From contig OX421498.1 in NCBI GenBank assembly GCA_949126835.1, positions 29,493,581 to 29,557,580 on the forward strand: a stretch of 64,000 bases of DNA, given 5' to 3'. This DNA is from Anisus vortex (lineage: Eukaryota; Mollusca; Gastropoda; Planorbidae). Numbering within the stretch: the stretch's first letter is position 1; the number at the start of each line of letters is the position of its first letter. The position numbers and the translations under genes were made by a program. A model generated the notes under the pieces. That model saw nothing but the letters and a program-made list of their open reading frames with translations. It did no database searches and was not told the DNA's origin. Of this stretch, positions 35,946 to 47,280 are shown in pieces.

Positions 35946-36524
35946 CCCCCATGTGTGAGCACTGATTATACGTCATCAATACGTGGCAGGGGTTAACAAA
36001 GGTTTTTGTGCTTGTGTGGCAAAAAAACTTGCTATATTTCAAGACACAGATGTTCTTACATGTCAACCAATAGGGAACATTTTCTAAACAACACCTTATA
36101 TGATGACAAAAAATTAGTTTATTCATCATGAAAGACCATCAAAAGAGCCACAAATCTTTCTATTATCAAAAGAAGATATCAGATGCTCTATAGGCTTATT
36201 TGATGACAGAAAGGTGCAACTAAATTTGTCAGTTTGTATTTGGTTACTTTATTTTTAAATTAAATTGTTAGTAAAAAAATATTTTGAAAACTTTACAGAT
36301 ATTTTTGATAGTAGGCCTTTTTAGTATCAGGACCTTTCAATAAAAAAAATGGGTTCTTTAAAATAACACTATAAAATAAAAAAAGAGGTTCGAACCGCCT
36401 GGATGGAACAAAAAGAAGTTAAGAATCGATCAAAATAGTCATCAAAATGCAAAATATGATGCACAATTTTCGATGAACAAGAAAACAGCTGCACCAGACA
36501 AAGATTGATCTAGGAGCCACTAAC

Positions 36525-37160
36525 AATATCCCAGTTCACCAGGAAGTGCAAACATAATATTGAACCAACAACTGGAAGAAGTAAATAATTTCAAATAGAG
36601 CAATCATATCCGCAAACAAACGCTGTGAGTCAGAAATTCGAGCAAGGATTGGGACTGCAATGGCGGCAATGGCTCGCCTAAACAGAATCTGGACCAGCAA
36701 AAGCATTGGTCTCCCAACAAAGCTCAGTCATTACAGGGCCCTTGTCAGAACTATTGTTCTGTATGGATTGGGAGACCTGGACGCTGCTATCAGCAACTGA
36801 AAACAAGTTGCAGGTTTTCAACAAAAAAATGCACGAGAAAAATACTTCGAATCTCCTACGTAGAACACAGGACAGATGCGTAGGTGTGGAACGGAATATC
36901 CTCAATTGCAGGCCCTCAAGAAAACATTATGGCAACAATCAAACGGCGCAAACTGACATGGTTAGGTAATGTGTTGCGGTACAATATCGTGTCAAAAGTA
37001 AAAAACAATCCTCCAGGTCACGGTGGAAGGTGGGCGTAGGAGAGGCCGTCATCGGAGATGCTGGTTCGACAATGTAAAGTATTGGACAGGGCTGCAGTTG
37101 ACTCAACTATTGACAAATGCTCAAGATAAGCTGAGGTGTCCACTTGCTCCCCCCCCTTCC
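36525..37160 (+). mobile_element. RTE-like LINE 3' end (plus), frameshifted
   Basis: Order of blocks: LEEVNNF, then ETWTLLSATENKLQVF, then RKHYGNNQTAQTDMVR, then EGGRRRGRHRRCWFDNVKYW with TGLQLTQLLTNAQDK, in shifting frames. It ends near an ATGATGATGATG simple tail at 37188. Same family as 28340-28730 and 35590-35775. Confidence 0.85.
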
Positions 37161-38099
37161 CCAACGACCACAACGATCATGGGACTGATGATGATGATGA
37201 AACTAAGAACTATGTACTTGATACTTGATTAAAGTATTTTTGTAATAGACCTGTAAGGCTTTGATTGAAATGATATTACACTCTAATGGTAAATGGTAAC
37301 ACTTATGACAGTTTCACAAAATGGTCCACATACTATTTGATTTTTCAAACGTATATAATACAAAAAAAATCATCTAGATATGACTAGTGTTAGAAAAAAA
37401 AATTGAAGGGAGGGGGGGGGGCCCAGGAAAGATCTCGTACCGGCATCTTTTTTGTTCTCTCGAGGGCTCTGGTTCAATGTGGTGGTATTACCATACCAGC
37501 AGGTGATTGCAAAGGTTATGTATGATGCTACCAATATTCGCTGAGTAAAAGAGATTCATAAACACTGGCTGTTGTTTACTTTGCTCAAGCTCATAAAATT
37601 ATTGTTTGACTTTCTAGCTTTCACGATCTGACACGTGGAATAAACCAAAAAAATGGGATTGCAAAAGACTTGATAAATTTTTGGCCTAAGCACAAAATGT
37701 AAAAGAATAAAATGAACTTTCTTTCGATATTGCGTTTATTTGATGATATAGCCTTAATGTCGTAGCTCTTCTATCAAAAAGCAGAATGGAAATAATTAGA
37801 AAACAATAGGATGTTCTTAAAACATCATAGAGGGATGGATGTTTTCGGGACATCAGAGACGCAGGAAGTTAAAATGTTCAAACTCATTATTTGTTGGAAT
37901 CCTTAGAAATTTTCTACACATTTCTTCTGGCAATTTATCTATTCTTTCAATATTTATAATAACATTTCAGTCTTATGGTTGCAGTCTCCTCGATTCTTTA
38001 ATATACTTTCCGATACTTGTCTAGATCTGCATGAGAAAATCATCAGCCGATTCAATCAATGTTGAAGAATTTTCCAGCACTATTGGGTTACACTGTAAC

Positions 38100-38498
38100 C
38101 AGGGATCTCAAACTCGGATAAAGGCATGTGCCCATTTTATCCCATAAGAGATGTGTCAATGGCCGCATCCCTCCCCCCTCCCAACAACCCGAGCCTAGTA
38201 AACAAGAAACACTTCATACATCTTGACCCATTTTACTACTTATCACATAATAATTATTTGTCGAATTATTTGTGTAATTTTATTACAGCCAATATTGAAA
38301 TAATGGTTCATTAATAACAGTTGTATTTACTTGCTTACATCAGGTGTTACGTATATAATATTAACAATAAAATTTGATGTGTATCAATACTAGCTGTCAC
38401 AATTTCATAAATAGTACATTTTTTATAAGCTTACTGGCGGGTCTTAAAATCCACTTGATGGGCCGCATGAGCCGCGGGCCACGTGTTTAAAACCCCTG
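38100..38498. mobile_element. hAT-type MITE, unit 2 only
   Basis: It starts CAGGGATCTCAAACTCG and ends with the inverted relative GTGTTTAAAACCCCTG. CTGTAA stands on both sides (38093 and 38499). Unit 1 has the single uninterrupted target ACACTGTAAAGAATCG at about 13427-13442. Confidence 0.87.
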
Positions 38499-38756
38499 CT
38501 GTAAAGAATCGTGGATTGTGAAAACAAAATGCACTATTAAACGATAGGCTGAGGTACAGGGTATTCTTGCTTTATATTAGTTCTTCTATAAATCTGGAAC
38601 AAGTGCTTAAAGTGGGGAATTTTTCTTCAAAGTTGGTTCCCCTTAGCATCAAATTTGCATACGTCACTGGTCGTCTTTTTGTATAGCTCATGTTTCCATG
38701 CTATCACGTTTAATTTAGCATGCTCAGCGCGATCTGATTTTCTTTACAACTCAGTT

Positions 38757-39027
38757 AAAGAGGTACTAAAGTACCCGTCGGACCGTGTGATCCATAGGTC
38801 CGATGAAGCAGCGTTCACCAGTTTCTGTGGCCACGGCATACTAGGTGATTGTGTGGCTAGCACTATGCACAGCCGCCTTTACTTTACCCCTACTAAGGTC
38901 AGGTACCCATCAGAGACAAATGGACACCCTCCAGACCCGGGAAAAAGTCCTAGCCTGCACCAGGATTCGAACCCGGGACCTTCGGCTCGCCAGACGAACG
39001 CGCTGCCTCTCGGCTACCGTGCCCCAA
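38757..39027 (-). mobile_element. tRNA-headed SINE, family A, with target duplication
   Basis: Best preserved copy. The minus-strand head is GGGGCACGGTAGCCGAGAGG, box B is GGGTTCGAATCC, and the body is as in the other copies. CAGTTAAAGAGGT before it (about 38752) and CAGTTAAAAAGGT after it (about 39028) are a 13-bp target duplication. Unit 1 lacks the insert. Confidence 0.93.
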
Positions 39028-39229
39028 CAGTTAAAAAGGTGGGGTTTGGTTATTTACAAAGACAAAGGTCTTTAAACCTAAGCGAATTAGGCTAAATAAT
39101 AGATAATTGAATAGAGATGACGTCGAATAAAGCCTAGGCTATATTCAAAACTGTATAATCTGTAACTAGAGCATTGTTTATTTAATGAAAAGATTAATCC
39201 AACATTATTGGTATATTCTTTTATCGAAT

Positions 39230-39323
39230 CGATTTGTTAAATTTCCAACACCTGGGCTAAATCAGGTGACCACTGATTCGAACACTTTGTAAGTTCTATA
39301 AAATATGATGAAATTATCAGACA
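39230..39323 (+). promoter_or_regulatory. Conserved core promoter block with TATA box, paralog 2
   Basis: Differs from 14141-14234 at one of 94 positions. TATAAAA is at 39297-39303, 79 bases before the start codon. Confidence 0.75.
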
Positions 39324-39375
39324 TTCATTTTCCCAGACTTTCTACAGCGGTAAAAGTTGTCTGAAAAAAATAATT

Positions 39376-42300
39376 ATGTATACCCTACAAGTTCTTTCTG
39401 TTGTAGCAGTCGTTGTACTGTATGGTAAGTATCTTTAACTCTTGTTCTTTTTGGATACATTATAATTTATTGTTCGACAATTAGTAATGTTTGAAAATTG
39501 ATTTTTATCGCATGGATAAATAGAGAAATTAATACACATAGCATGTTATTATAGCTAAATATTGCATTTAGCTCCCACAACAAATGTCTAAATATAACAT
39601 TTGTCTCGGAAAACATATAGGTCTACCTAAATATAACATTTAGCTTACAATACAATAAATTTATGGACATTTTGAAAACATATTAAAAAAAACAATAATT
39701 TAATATTTGAAGGAAGGCTTACAAGATTTGAATACACAAATTTCTTTTATTGTAGCATTTCTAAAAAGGGCACAGTGGTTCGAATCCTGGTGAAGACTAG
39801 GATTTTTTCCCGGGTCTGGTGGTTGTCTCTGAGTCTAACCAGCTCTAATGGGTATCTGACTTAAGCTGGGGTAAAAAAATACTGGGCGTTGTGCTGGCCA
39901 CATAATCCCCTAGCAGGGCCGGCTCTAAGTTTTTGGCGCCCTAGGCGAAAACAAAATCTGCGCCCTCATTAAAGTGCCTTCGGCGGGGTCTGCCGGGTAT
40001 GGAACTTCGAAAATGTGTTTTTGTTAATAATTGTTATAGCGCAACAAAGAATTTTATTGTATAACCTTTAATGATTATGATGACTGTGAAATGTAAATAA
40101 AACAGTTGAATGAAAAGTAACAATGACTTTGAATTATAGATTAATAATTAGAAATCTTAATTATTAGAAAATGTACATAACACACAGTTTTACATTAGAT
40201 ATATGGGTTTATAGGCTTTATAACTGCATTATGAACAGTTCTCTTAATAACAAACCGAAACTCACAGTTAGATTATAGATATTTTGTTTCTGTTTTTATA
40301 ACACATAAAAAAAAATCACAAAGACTACTTGATATTGGATTATTGTTTTCTTAACTACGGTCCAAAAGTCACTTTTAAATACTGATTACCAGTATTTATA
40401 CTCAAGACTAAACCCTAATGGTACTTTCTTGCTTTCTGCTTAGCAAAATTCTTGTATGAGGGCTTTGAGTCTAAATGTCTTTCTATCTCACCTTTATAGA
40501 AATTGTCGCCAGGCCCGCAAGTCTCTCCTGGCACATTGTATTATGCAAATAGGTTTTAATTCGCTTAAATTTTGAAAAACTTCGTTCAGCACTAGCTATT
40601 GAAAGTGCTAACGTAAGCAAAATACGAAGCGCTACACAGATGATGAGAAATCCATGTTATAGAAGTGTACTAACCTTCCACTTTCCCAAGCTAAAAGGCA
40701 TCTTTTGGATAAGAAAGTGTTTCTCTTTTTCATCAGTTTGATTATAGTAGTCGGTCTTGTGGGATTCTGTTGATTTTCCCCACTAGGCTTCATTAATCTT
40801 CTTTGTGGAGCTCTACTCTGTGTTTTGTATTTTTGCTTTTACTTTGGGTTTTGTAACTGTTTTAAATACGTTTTAAAATTGTAATAGCCAAAACATTAAG
40901 AACAATAAAGTATTTATAAATGAGCACTATATATGCATAAGACCATGGTATTGGGATGTTTTCTTTTTTTTTGTGAACTACCGTACGCTAATAGGGCACT
41001 TGACACAAGTAGTAGATCTTTTCTTGTCTAACTTCACCGAGCGTAAGTTACATTTCCATTTAGAGTCGATAACAGCATCCTTTCTGCTGAGCTTGCATCT
41101 TTTGCCTATCAAAGATTTAATTTCTAGTGTCTTACTGAAGGTTGTTTATACAGAACCTTTAAGTATGTATTCTGCGTTCTATATGTGCTGGAAAAGGTCC
41201 TTTGTTAGGCCTATCTACATAGATACAGTGTTGATTATGTTTAAAGGACCGTGTAGCACGTGCAGTTAACCTTTTTTGAGCTGCAAACTTTCTGCAATTT
41301 CTGCGAACAATGGCTCACCTTTCGTACCAATGAAGAATCTCTATTGTCCTGCTCATAGATAGTATGCAAGACTTCTACTGAGCAAAAAGTTGGGATAACA
41401 CACTGAACGCTTTTTTTTTTGTTTCATTAATGTTGTATGTACACATAGATTTCTAGTTCAAAAACTAACAAAAAAACTCAATAAAAAGAAATAAATATTA
41501 AGGTTAAATTCATTATAAATAACGATGAAATGGGAGTGATAAAACCAAGGGTAGGCGTAGGGCATAGGTGTCCCCGTAGTCTTGTTAATGCCATGACGTA
41601 TTTTCCTTCCCCATATCCCGTTTGTTTACTATTGGCAACATAATCTATATTATTTTTCTATTCATTTTAATGGTATAGTGAAAAACTGTGTGTTTATCTG
41701 TCGCTATGATTAACTGTTCGTATGTTTTAGTGTCGTGTGATTAAGTGTCCGTATGTTTATCTGTCTTGGGATTAAGTGTCCGTGTGTTTAAGTGTCGTGT
41801 GATTACGTCTCCGTATGTTTATCTGTCGTGTGGTTAAGTGTCTATGTTTAAGGGTCGCATGTTTAAGGGTCGCATGTTTAAGTGTCGCATGTTTAAGTGT
41901 CGCATGTTTAAGTGTCGCATGTTTAAGTGTCGCATGTTTAAGTGTCGCATGTTTAAGTGTCGCATGTTTAAGTGTCGCATGTTTAAGTGTCGCATGTTTA
42001 AGTGTCGCATGTTTTAATGTCGGCACACGAATTTTGTCAACACATAGTCTACATATTTTATTATTTACGTCACACATCAGACACTGCCAATGTTGTCAAT
42101 TTATACACAAATTTTATTTTATGTCAAGCAACAGAAGCGGGTAATTTTGTCATCATATACATACTTTATTACGTATGTTAAACATCAGTAGCGTCTTATC
42201 TTGTTAATATATATGTACTTTATTATTTACATCAAACAACAGAAGCTGCCAATGTTGAAAAAAGAAATGAAGGATGTTTTGAGCTAATGAATTGTCTAGC

Positions 42301-45300
42301 GCCAATGTATACTATTTTTCTAAACGAAGATATTCCAAGTATTTCTTCTCTTTCCACTGCAGAATATAATCTGGTTTGCCAGTAAGTTAACAGCATGTCA
42401 TTATGTTAATCTATAAGAACATTTCATTTGATTATTATTTGATGTATTTTATAACACGAAGAAATTGTGTCTAGGATAGGCTAAACTATAAGCATTACAC
42501 ATATTTATTTTACAAATACACCTATTAATTGGCATTCAGGCATTGAATAGGTTAAAATTCACAGCCTTTCAAAGTCTCAAAATGTTTTATACCCAAATCA
42601 GAAATATTAATTGCTTTCGTCCTGGTGAGGCCTTAGCAGAAGTAGTTTCATTAATAAAAAAAAAAAAAAAACGAAACTACGACAGAAATATAATATAAAG
42701 TTAAGAAAAATATACAAAATTAAGAATCTAGATACTTGCCAAATCGGCGCCGCTGAAACAGCCTCCACGCAAAAACGTCAGTTTCTTTATATTTCCGATT
42801 GTCTTGAGTTGTTTATTGATATTTGATTTTGGTGTAGAGAGTAAGTCTAGTGTTTAAAGTTATTTATACATAATAGTGTAAATAATACAATTATGCTTCT
42901 CGTAGTGTCTACGACTATCTAGTAGATCTATATCTACACATTTTCTTTTGTATTCGGAAAGCTTCGGAAAAATCTAGTACTTTCTGCACCAAAATCTATA
43001 TCAGGACGCAGAGGTCTTGTTGCGTTTTGATTTTTGTTTGATTTCTATTTAGCTATCAGTAAAATTGTTAATATGTGTACACAAGTTCAAGCATTAAATT
43101 CTTCTTTTAAGAATCATCAAGGGGTTCGAGTTATTATTAAAGTCTACGAGAACCTGGACAAACAACAGATGAGATGCGAAGTTGTAACACACCCAATATA
43201 TTACAAAATGTTGCCATTTCGAACAATCGGGCACATAATTATAGTGTAATATAAATGCAATTTATGTTTTTTACCCTTTATGAAACTTTTCAATTTTGAA
43301 AAGATTTATTGAAATATAGAGCAGAGCACTTGTAATACTATTGGCAAAATAATTTAGAGTTAGAAGACATATAGGGCCTAGTAAGGTCTATTTTTTGTTT
43401 TGATGAACGCAACTTCACCGTCCCCATGGATCAATTTGGTTCTATGGGATACTTACTACCGTATATTATTATACGTTTTTATGCCCGTAGTGGTTTATTA
43501 ATTTTAGATAATTTCATATTAAATCCACTGCACTCACTCACTTTAATATTGAGCATTTATTCCTTAGAGACTTTTAACTAACATCCATTATAGCAAACCA
43601 TCTCACATTACAGATGAGTAGATTACGTGATTAGAATAGAAATATATATATATTATACATATCTAAACATCTACAATCTATGCAATAACACTTCCTTCTA
43701 TAATCATAGTTATCTTCACAATATATGCATACAAATTATTACATATCCTTTAAAAAAAAACACACTAAGTCCACTCAACAGAGTAACTAAATATTGTAGC
43801 TGAAAATACTTCATCAAGAAATATAACCCCTGAGAAAGGTAAAACGTAAACTACCATAAATTTATCCTTTCACTTTCCAAAAATAACTTCCATTTTGAAT
43901 TCATCTCACACCATTCATTTTTTTTAACTTGTGCCTTTTATCTATTTTTTTCAGAATTGTTTACTTTTATGAACAATACCATACAAGTTTTCCCCACAAT
44001 ATCATTCAAGTTTTTTCTACAACACCATTAAAGTTTTCTATTCAATACCTTTCAAGTTTTTTTTTACAATACTATTCAAGATTTCTCTACAATAACAGTC
44101 AAGTTTTCTCTACAATACAATTCAAGTTTTCTCTTTCATTCCTCCACACTTCTTCACACTTTCATTTCTTATTTTTCTTTTATTATTAACATGTAAAATA
44201 TCTTCCTCATTACATTTGACTTCTTTCTATAAGCATCATTTTTAACCTGTAACAATAAAAAATTGTGTTTCTAGGAATAATACTGGCATTCAATCGTGCT
44301 TTGATACCAAGAAAGATAACTGTAATATTAGTGAAGCCCTAAGCATGTTGACAGGAATTGCAGAACAACTCGATTACTTATGTTCAGTTGAAGGAAGGCA
44401 AGGTAAGCACATAATACAAACATACATTTGTCCAGATAAAGGAAGGGAAGGTGAGCACATAATATAAACATATATTTGTCCATGTAAAGGAAGGCAAGGT
44501 AAGCACATAATATAAACATACATTTGTTCAGATAAAGGACGGAAAGGGAAGCACATAATACAAACATAGGCCTACATTTGTCCAGATAATAAAAGGCAAG
44601 GTAAGCACATAGTGATGATAATGCGTGTCCATCGTTTTCGATGAGGACCATCCTCTATCAGAGTCCTGATTTCTTATGAATTCGTTGATGGCTGAAAAGG
44701 CCTATTCTTGCCCGAAAGTATTTGCCACAGTGGGGGCACAGGTGCGTGGCTTGATGACCGGTAGAAGCGGGGCTGTCTTTGCTGGATTTTTTTATTTGTC
44801 GTTTTTCAATAGCTAGGCTTTCCCAGTTGTTAGGATCAATTCCAAGGTTTCTTAGAGAGGCCTTCAGGGTGTATTTGAACCTCTTCTTTTGCCCTCCTCG
44901 CGAGTGCTTTCCTGCTACTAGTTCGCCATAAAAGATAATTTTGGGTAGACGTCCTTCTGGCATGCGCACAACATGGCATGCCCATCTGAGCTGGGCTTTT
45001 GCCAGTTGGGTGTACATGCTTATCATGCCAGTCCGCGCGAGGATTTTAGCGTCCGGGACTCTGTCCTGCCACCTGACCCCTGTCAGCTGTCGTAAGCAGC
45101 TCATATGGAAGCACATAGTATATACATGCATTGATACACATTATTGATTCCTCGCGTTTTCTTCCAGTGATCATGTCACTTGCCCTTATACCAAGCCTTT
45201 CCAGTCATGTTTAGATTGAGTTTTGTCGTTTTTAAATCATCGGTTAGCTTTCTTTCCTAGCCTAGAGTAGTATCCGTGTTCTTAGTTTTATGTTAAATGC

Positions 45301-45916
45301 GCTCTGAGCTTACATTATGTTTGTTGGCAGCGCTATACAAATATTATTATTATTATTATTATATGTACGCGAAATGTACTATTGTGGTACTTGGAACAAT
45401 ACAAGGCGACATTATATCAGTCTTTTATAACATTTCATACTACTTTTTCTTGCCGATGGATTAACGATTTAAAGGTTTGTTTGACTGCAGAACATCAGAC
45501 GATCGTCAATTCCCAGTGTGTGACAAATCGGGCAGCTCGTCTGGCAGCAAATGATAATATGACGGAATGTGTAAGAATCTATGAGCAGGAGGTTGAGTCG
45601 ACCCGGAGCCGTGAAGACTTTGAGTCCGGGAGATTATGCCCGTATGTTCCATGCATTGGCATTTTATGTTTTCTTTCTTATTTTCATTGAAAAAAAATAT
45701 AGTTTGACCATCAGAGACAAAGTGTCGCTCATCTCTTCTTATGCCTTTAAAAAATACAGGTTGATTGAAACGTTTAGTGACTGTATCCTTTTATCACAGA
45801 GAGATCGATGTGGCGAAGCCTTTGGTACATTTGCCACGAAGCTCTGGGCAAAAACATTCAAACCAATCGCCGCACAAATGCAATGTGACGTCCAAGCTAG
45901 ATATATTGATGCGTAA
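39376..45916 (+). CDS. Secreted 12-cysteine protein, paralog 2 (five or six coding exons)
   Basis: Exons 39376-39424, 42243-42381, 44275-44402, 45491-45641 and 45760-45916 join in the same phases as paralog 1 and give 207 residues ending in TAA. If the GTAAGA after 45912 is used as a donor, a sixth exon at 46351-46414 (acceptor ACATTTTCAG) continues in frame for 20 residues (PVQWGLWYSDDEVVRT...) to TGA, giving 227 residues. Signal peptide MYTLQVLSVVAVVVLYG. The 12 cysteines align one to one with paralog 1, three per exon in exons 2-5. Exon 3 is six codons longer and exon 4 two codons longer than in paralog 1. Protein identity by hand is about 26/46 (exon 2) and 29/48 (exon 5), lower in exon 4. 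Intron 1 holds a hAT remnant and minisatellites, and intron 3 a LINE. Role unknown, presumably extracellular. Confidence 0.72.
39766..39912 (+). mobile_element. tRNA-headed SINE, family A, truncated
   Basis: Plus orientation, from a truncated head (GGCACAGTGGTTCGAATCC) to GTGCTGGCCACATAATCCCC. It is cut off by the hAT end at 39913. Confidence 0.85.
39913..40640 (-). mobile_element. hAT transposon remnant with dimerisation domain (minus)
   Basis: The minus strand encodes RILLTLALSIASAERSFSK, an RIKTYLHNTM segment and a QERLAGLATISI segment (about 40490-40635), the C-terminal hAT dimerisation domain. A one-base frameshift near 40490 separates it from a KARK-type end. The plus-strand border CAGGGCCGGCTCTAAG at 39913 is a typical hAT terminal repeat. 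The rest of the transposase (toward 41300) is not recognisable. Confidence 0.8.
41690..42014 (+). repeat. 15-bp minisatellite CGCATGTTTAAGTGT in intron 1
   Basis: Degenerate GTGTCGTGTGATTAAGTGTC-type units from 41690 turn into about ten near-identical 15-bp units at 41856-42010. Open frames on both strands (41772-42077 and 41815-42144) come from the 15-bp period. Confidence 0.95.
42027..42257 (+). repeat. Degenerate 54-bp acceptor array, paralog 2
   Basis: Four diverged units whose AG acceptor positions precede 42081, 42135, 42189 and 42243, exactly 54 bases apart. The last is exon 2. The unit at 42189 is open in the exon frame and could add 18 residues in frame if used. The unit at 42135 meets a TAA. 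Confidence 0.75.
42720..43960. other. Extra sequence in intron 2 of paralog 2
   Basis: It has no clear match in unit 1. A 71-codon frame at 43034-43249 is not recognised. The remainder is AT-rich. Confidence 0.35.
43968..44135 (+). repeat. 23-bp minisatellite, short version in paralog 2
   Basis: About seven degenerate units of TCAAGTTTTCTCTACAATACC; same intron position as the 32-unit array 16977-17722. Confidence 0.85.
44388..44612 (+). repeat. About 48-60-bp array repeating the exon 3 / intron 3 splice donor
   Basis: GAAGGAAGGCAAGGTAAGCAC, the end of exon 3 plus its donor, is repeated with AAAGGAAGG...GGTAAGCACATAATA about five times downstream. Paralog 1 has two such units (17955-18035). 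Confidence 0.85.
44655..45131 (-). mobile_element. RTE-like LINE C-terminal fragment with C2H2 finger (minus), in intron 3
   Basis: The minus-strand frame contains LRQLTGVRWQDRVPDAKIL, AQLRWACHVVRMPEGRLPK, GGQKKRFKYTLK and a CPHCGKYFRARIGLFSHQRI finger with the C-x2-C-x12-H-x3-H spacing. This is the well-known C-terminus of one RTE-type LINE lineage. A block between NWESLA and the finger is deleted. Absent from intron 3 of paralog 1. Its 157 open codons suggest a fairly recent arrival. Confidence 0.88.
45190..45362 (+). mobile_element. CR1/L2-like LINE tail
   Basis: Ends in GGCAGCGCTATACAAATATT followed by ATT repeats, the standard CR1/L2-type 3' terminus. Confidence 0.7.
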
Positions 45917-46748
45917 GATTTTTTTTTAAATACCATAATGTTATGTCCCGCATAACGTAATCAGTATTAAGTTTTCTTATTATTAAGATTGGCAAATTTG
46001 TTTAAAACTTGAACAAGATCTCCATATAGAACCTTATACTTCATTTTGATTTCTCTTGAGTTTATTGAAAGTTAACATCTTCTAATTCAACAGAAATCGT
46101 CATACGACCTATTTCAATTATTTGTTATAAGCTTATATTTTCTTATAACATAAAATGTACTTGTTTTTTTTAAAAACTTATTTTCTTGCAACGGAAACAT
46201 TTACCATTTGTTACATATTTCTAGCTTTCATATCTTTTATTATATAGATGTGCATATTTTTCAAATCATAAAAAAAAAAAGAAAAAAAAGATAGATCTAG
46301 TTCAAAAGTTTTGCTAATTTAGAGCAATTTTTTTTTTCTGACATTTTCAGGCCAGTGCAATGGGGTCTATGGTATTCAGACGACGAAGTCGTTAGAACTG
46401 AAATCAATAATTGATGTTGCTTACTTTTCAAAGACATTCTATTAAAAAAAAAACAGAGAGTTTCTTTCATTATTCATATAAAAGTGTTGTTTACAGCATT
46501 AACAAAATCTTTTCAGACTTAGCTTGTATTTAGTTAATTTGTTAGATAAACGTTTGCCATCTTTGTCAGATACAAGCCAGAGTTTTATTATTATTATATA
46601 TATATTTTTTTTTACCAAATTGCTTGATGACCTTAAAATGAAAATGGAAATGTGTCTAAAATTCTAGCTTTGCATTAAATTATAAAGTTGTTGTTTTTTT
46701 ATTTCTACACATATCCTTTTTGTGATCAAATTTACTGTAAATTGAGTC

Positions 46749-46754
46749 AATAAA
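46749..46754 (+). promoter_or_regulatory. Poly(A) signal of paralog 2
   Basis: AATAAA in the context GAGTCAATAAAAAA, equivalent to 19656-19661. A TIR element is inserted just a few bases downstream. Confidence 0.6.
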
Positions 46755-46757
46755 AAA

Positions 46758-47280
46758 CTAACCCATAAAAACGCAGTTTTTATTATACTCCCTTTCTTTG
46801 TAAGTTTATATTTAATTTATATTTTGATAGATTAAAATAAATATAAGTGATATCATACCTTATGAATTTCCACACTAAAATTTTGCGCATCCTTTTTTTT
46901 TCTAGCTTTGGCCCGCAAAAACCATAAAAAGATAACTCGCTTTTGTTTCGGCTACATTGTGTCGTTTTCAATCTATTTATTTCGTAAAAACTAACAAATC
47001 CGGAAAAAAATCTTTACTTCCGTCTCTTCCGGTAGAGGCAGCCATGTTTGACGTAAAATATACTCTTCGTTTCGCAAATCGGTCGAAGGAATTCGTGACT
47101 ATTCCAAAGGCTATGATGCTGAAAATTTGATAGAATGTATTGTTAGTCGGGACAAGTCTGCTGCCCAATTTTCAGCTCGATTGGACGACGGGAAGTGGTC
47201 GAAAAATTGATGCAAAGTTTTGCTAACAATCAAGCAAGCAGACAGACAGAAAATACAAGTTAATAGAAATGGAGTAAAAA
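46758..47280. mobile_element. TIR element, copy 2, inserted at the poly(A) site of paralog 2
   Basis: It carries TTTTTATTATACTCCCTTTC at the left and GGAGTAAAAA at the right, with the same GAAAATTTGATAGAATGTAT and TTCAGCTCGATTGGACGACG internal blocks as 31500-31977. Flanks AATAAAAA and TAAAAATTACATT fuse to the empty site of unit 1 (AATAAAAATTACATTT, about 19656-19671). Confidence 0.85.

Noticed and set aside
41772..42144. Frames of 101 and 109 codons with repeated TLKHA / SVACL
   Set aside because: 15-bp minisatellite inside intron 1 of paralog 2.
44658..45131. 157-codon minus frame as a zinc-finger gene
   Set aside because: The finger is the standard C-terminus of an RTE-type LINE and the preceding blocks are RT sequence.
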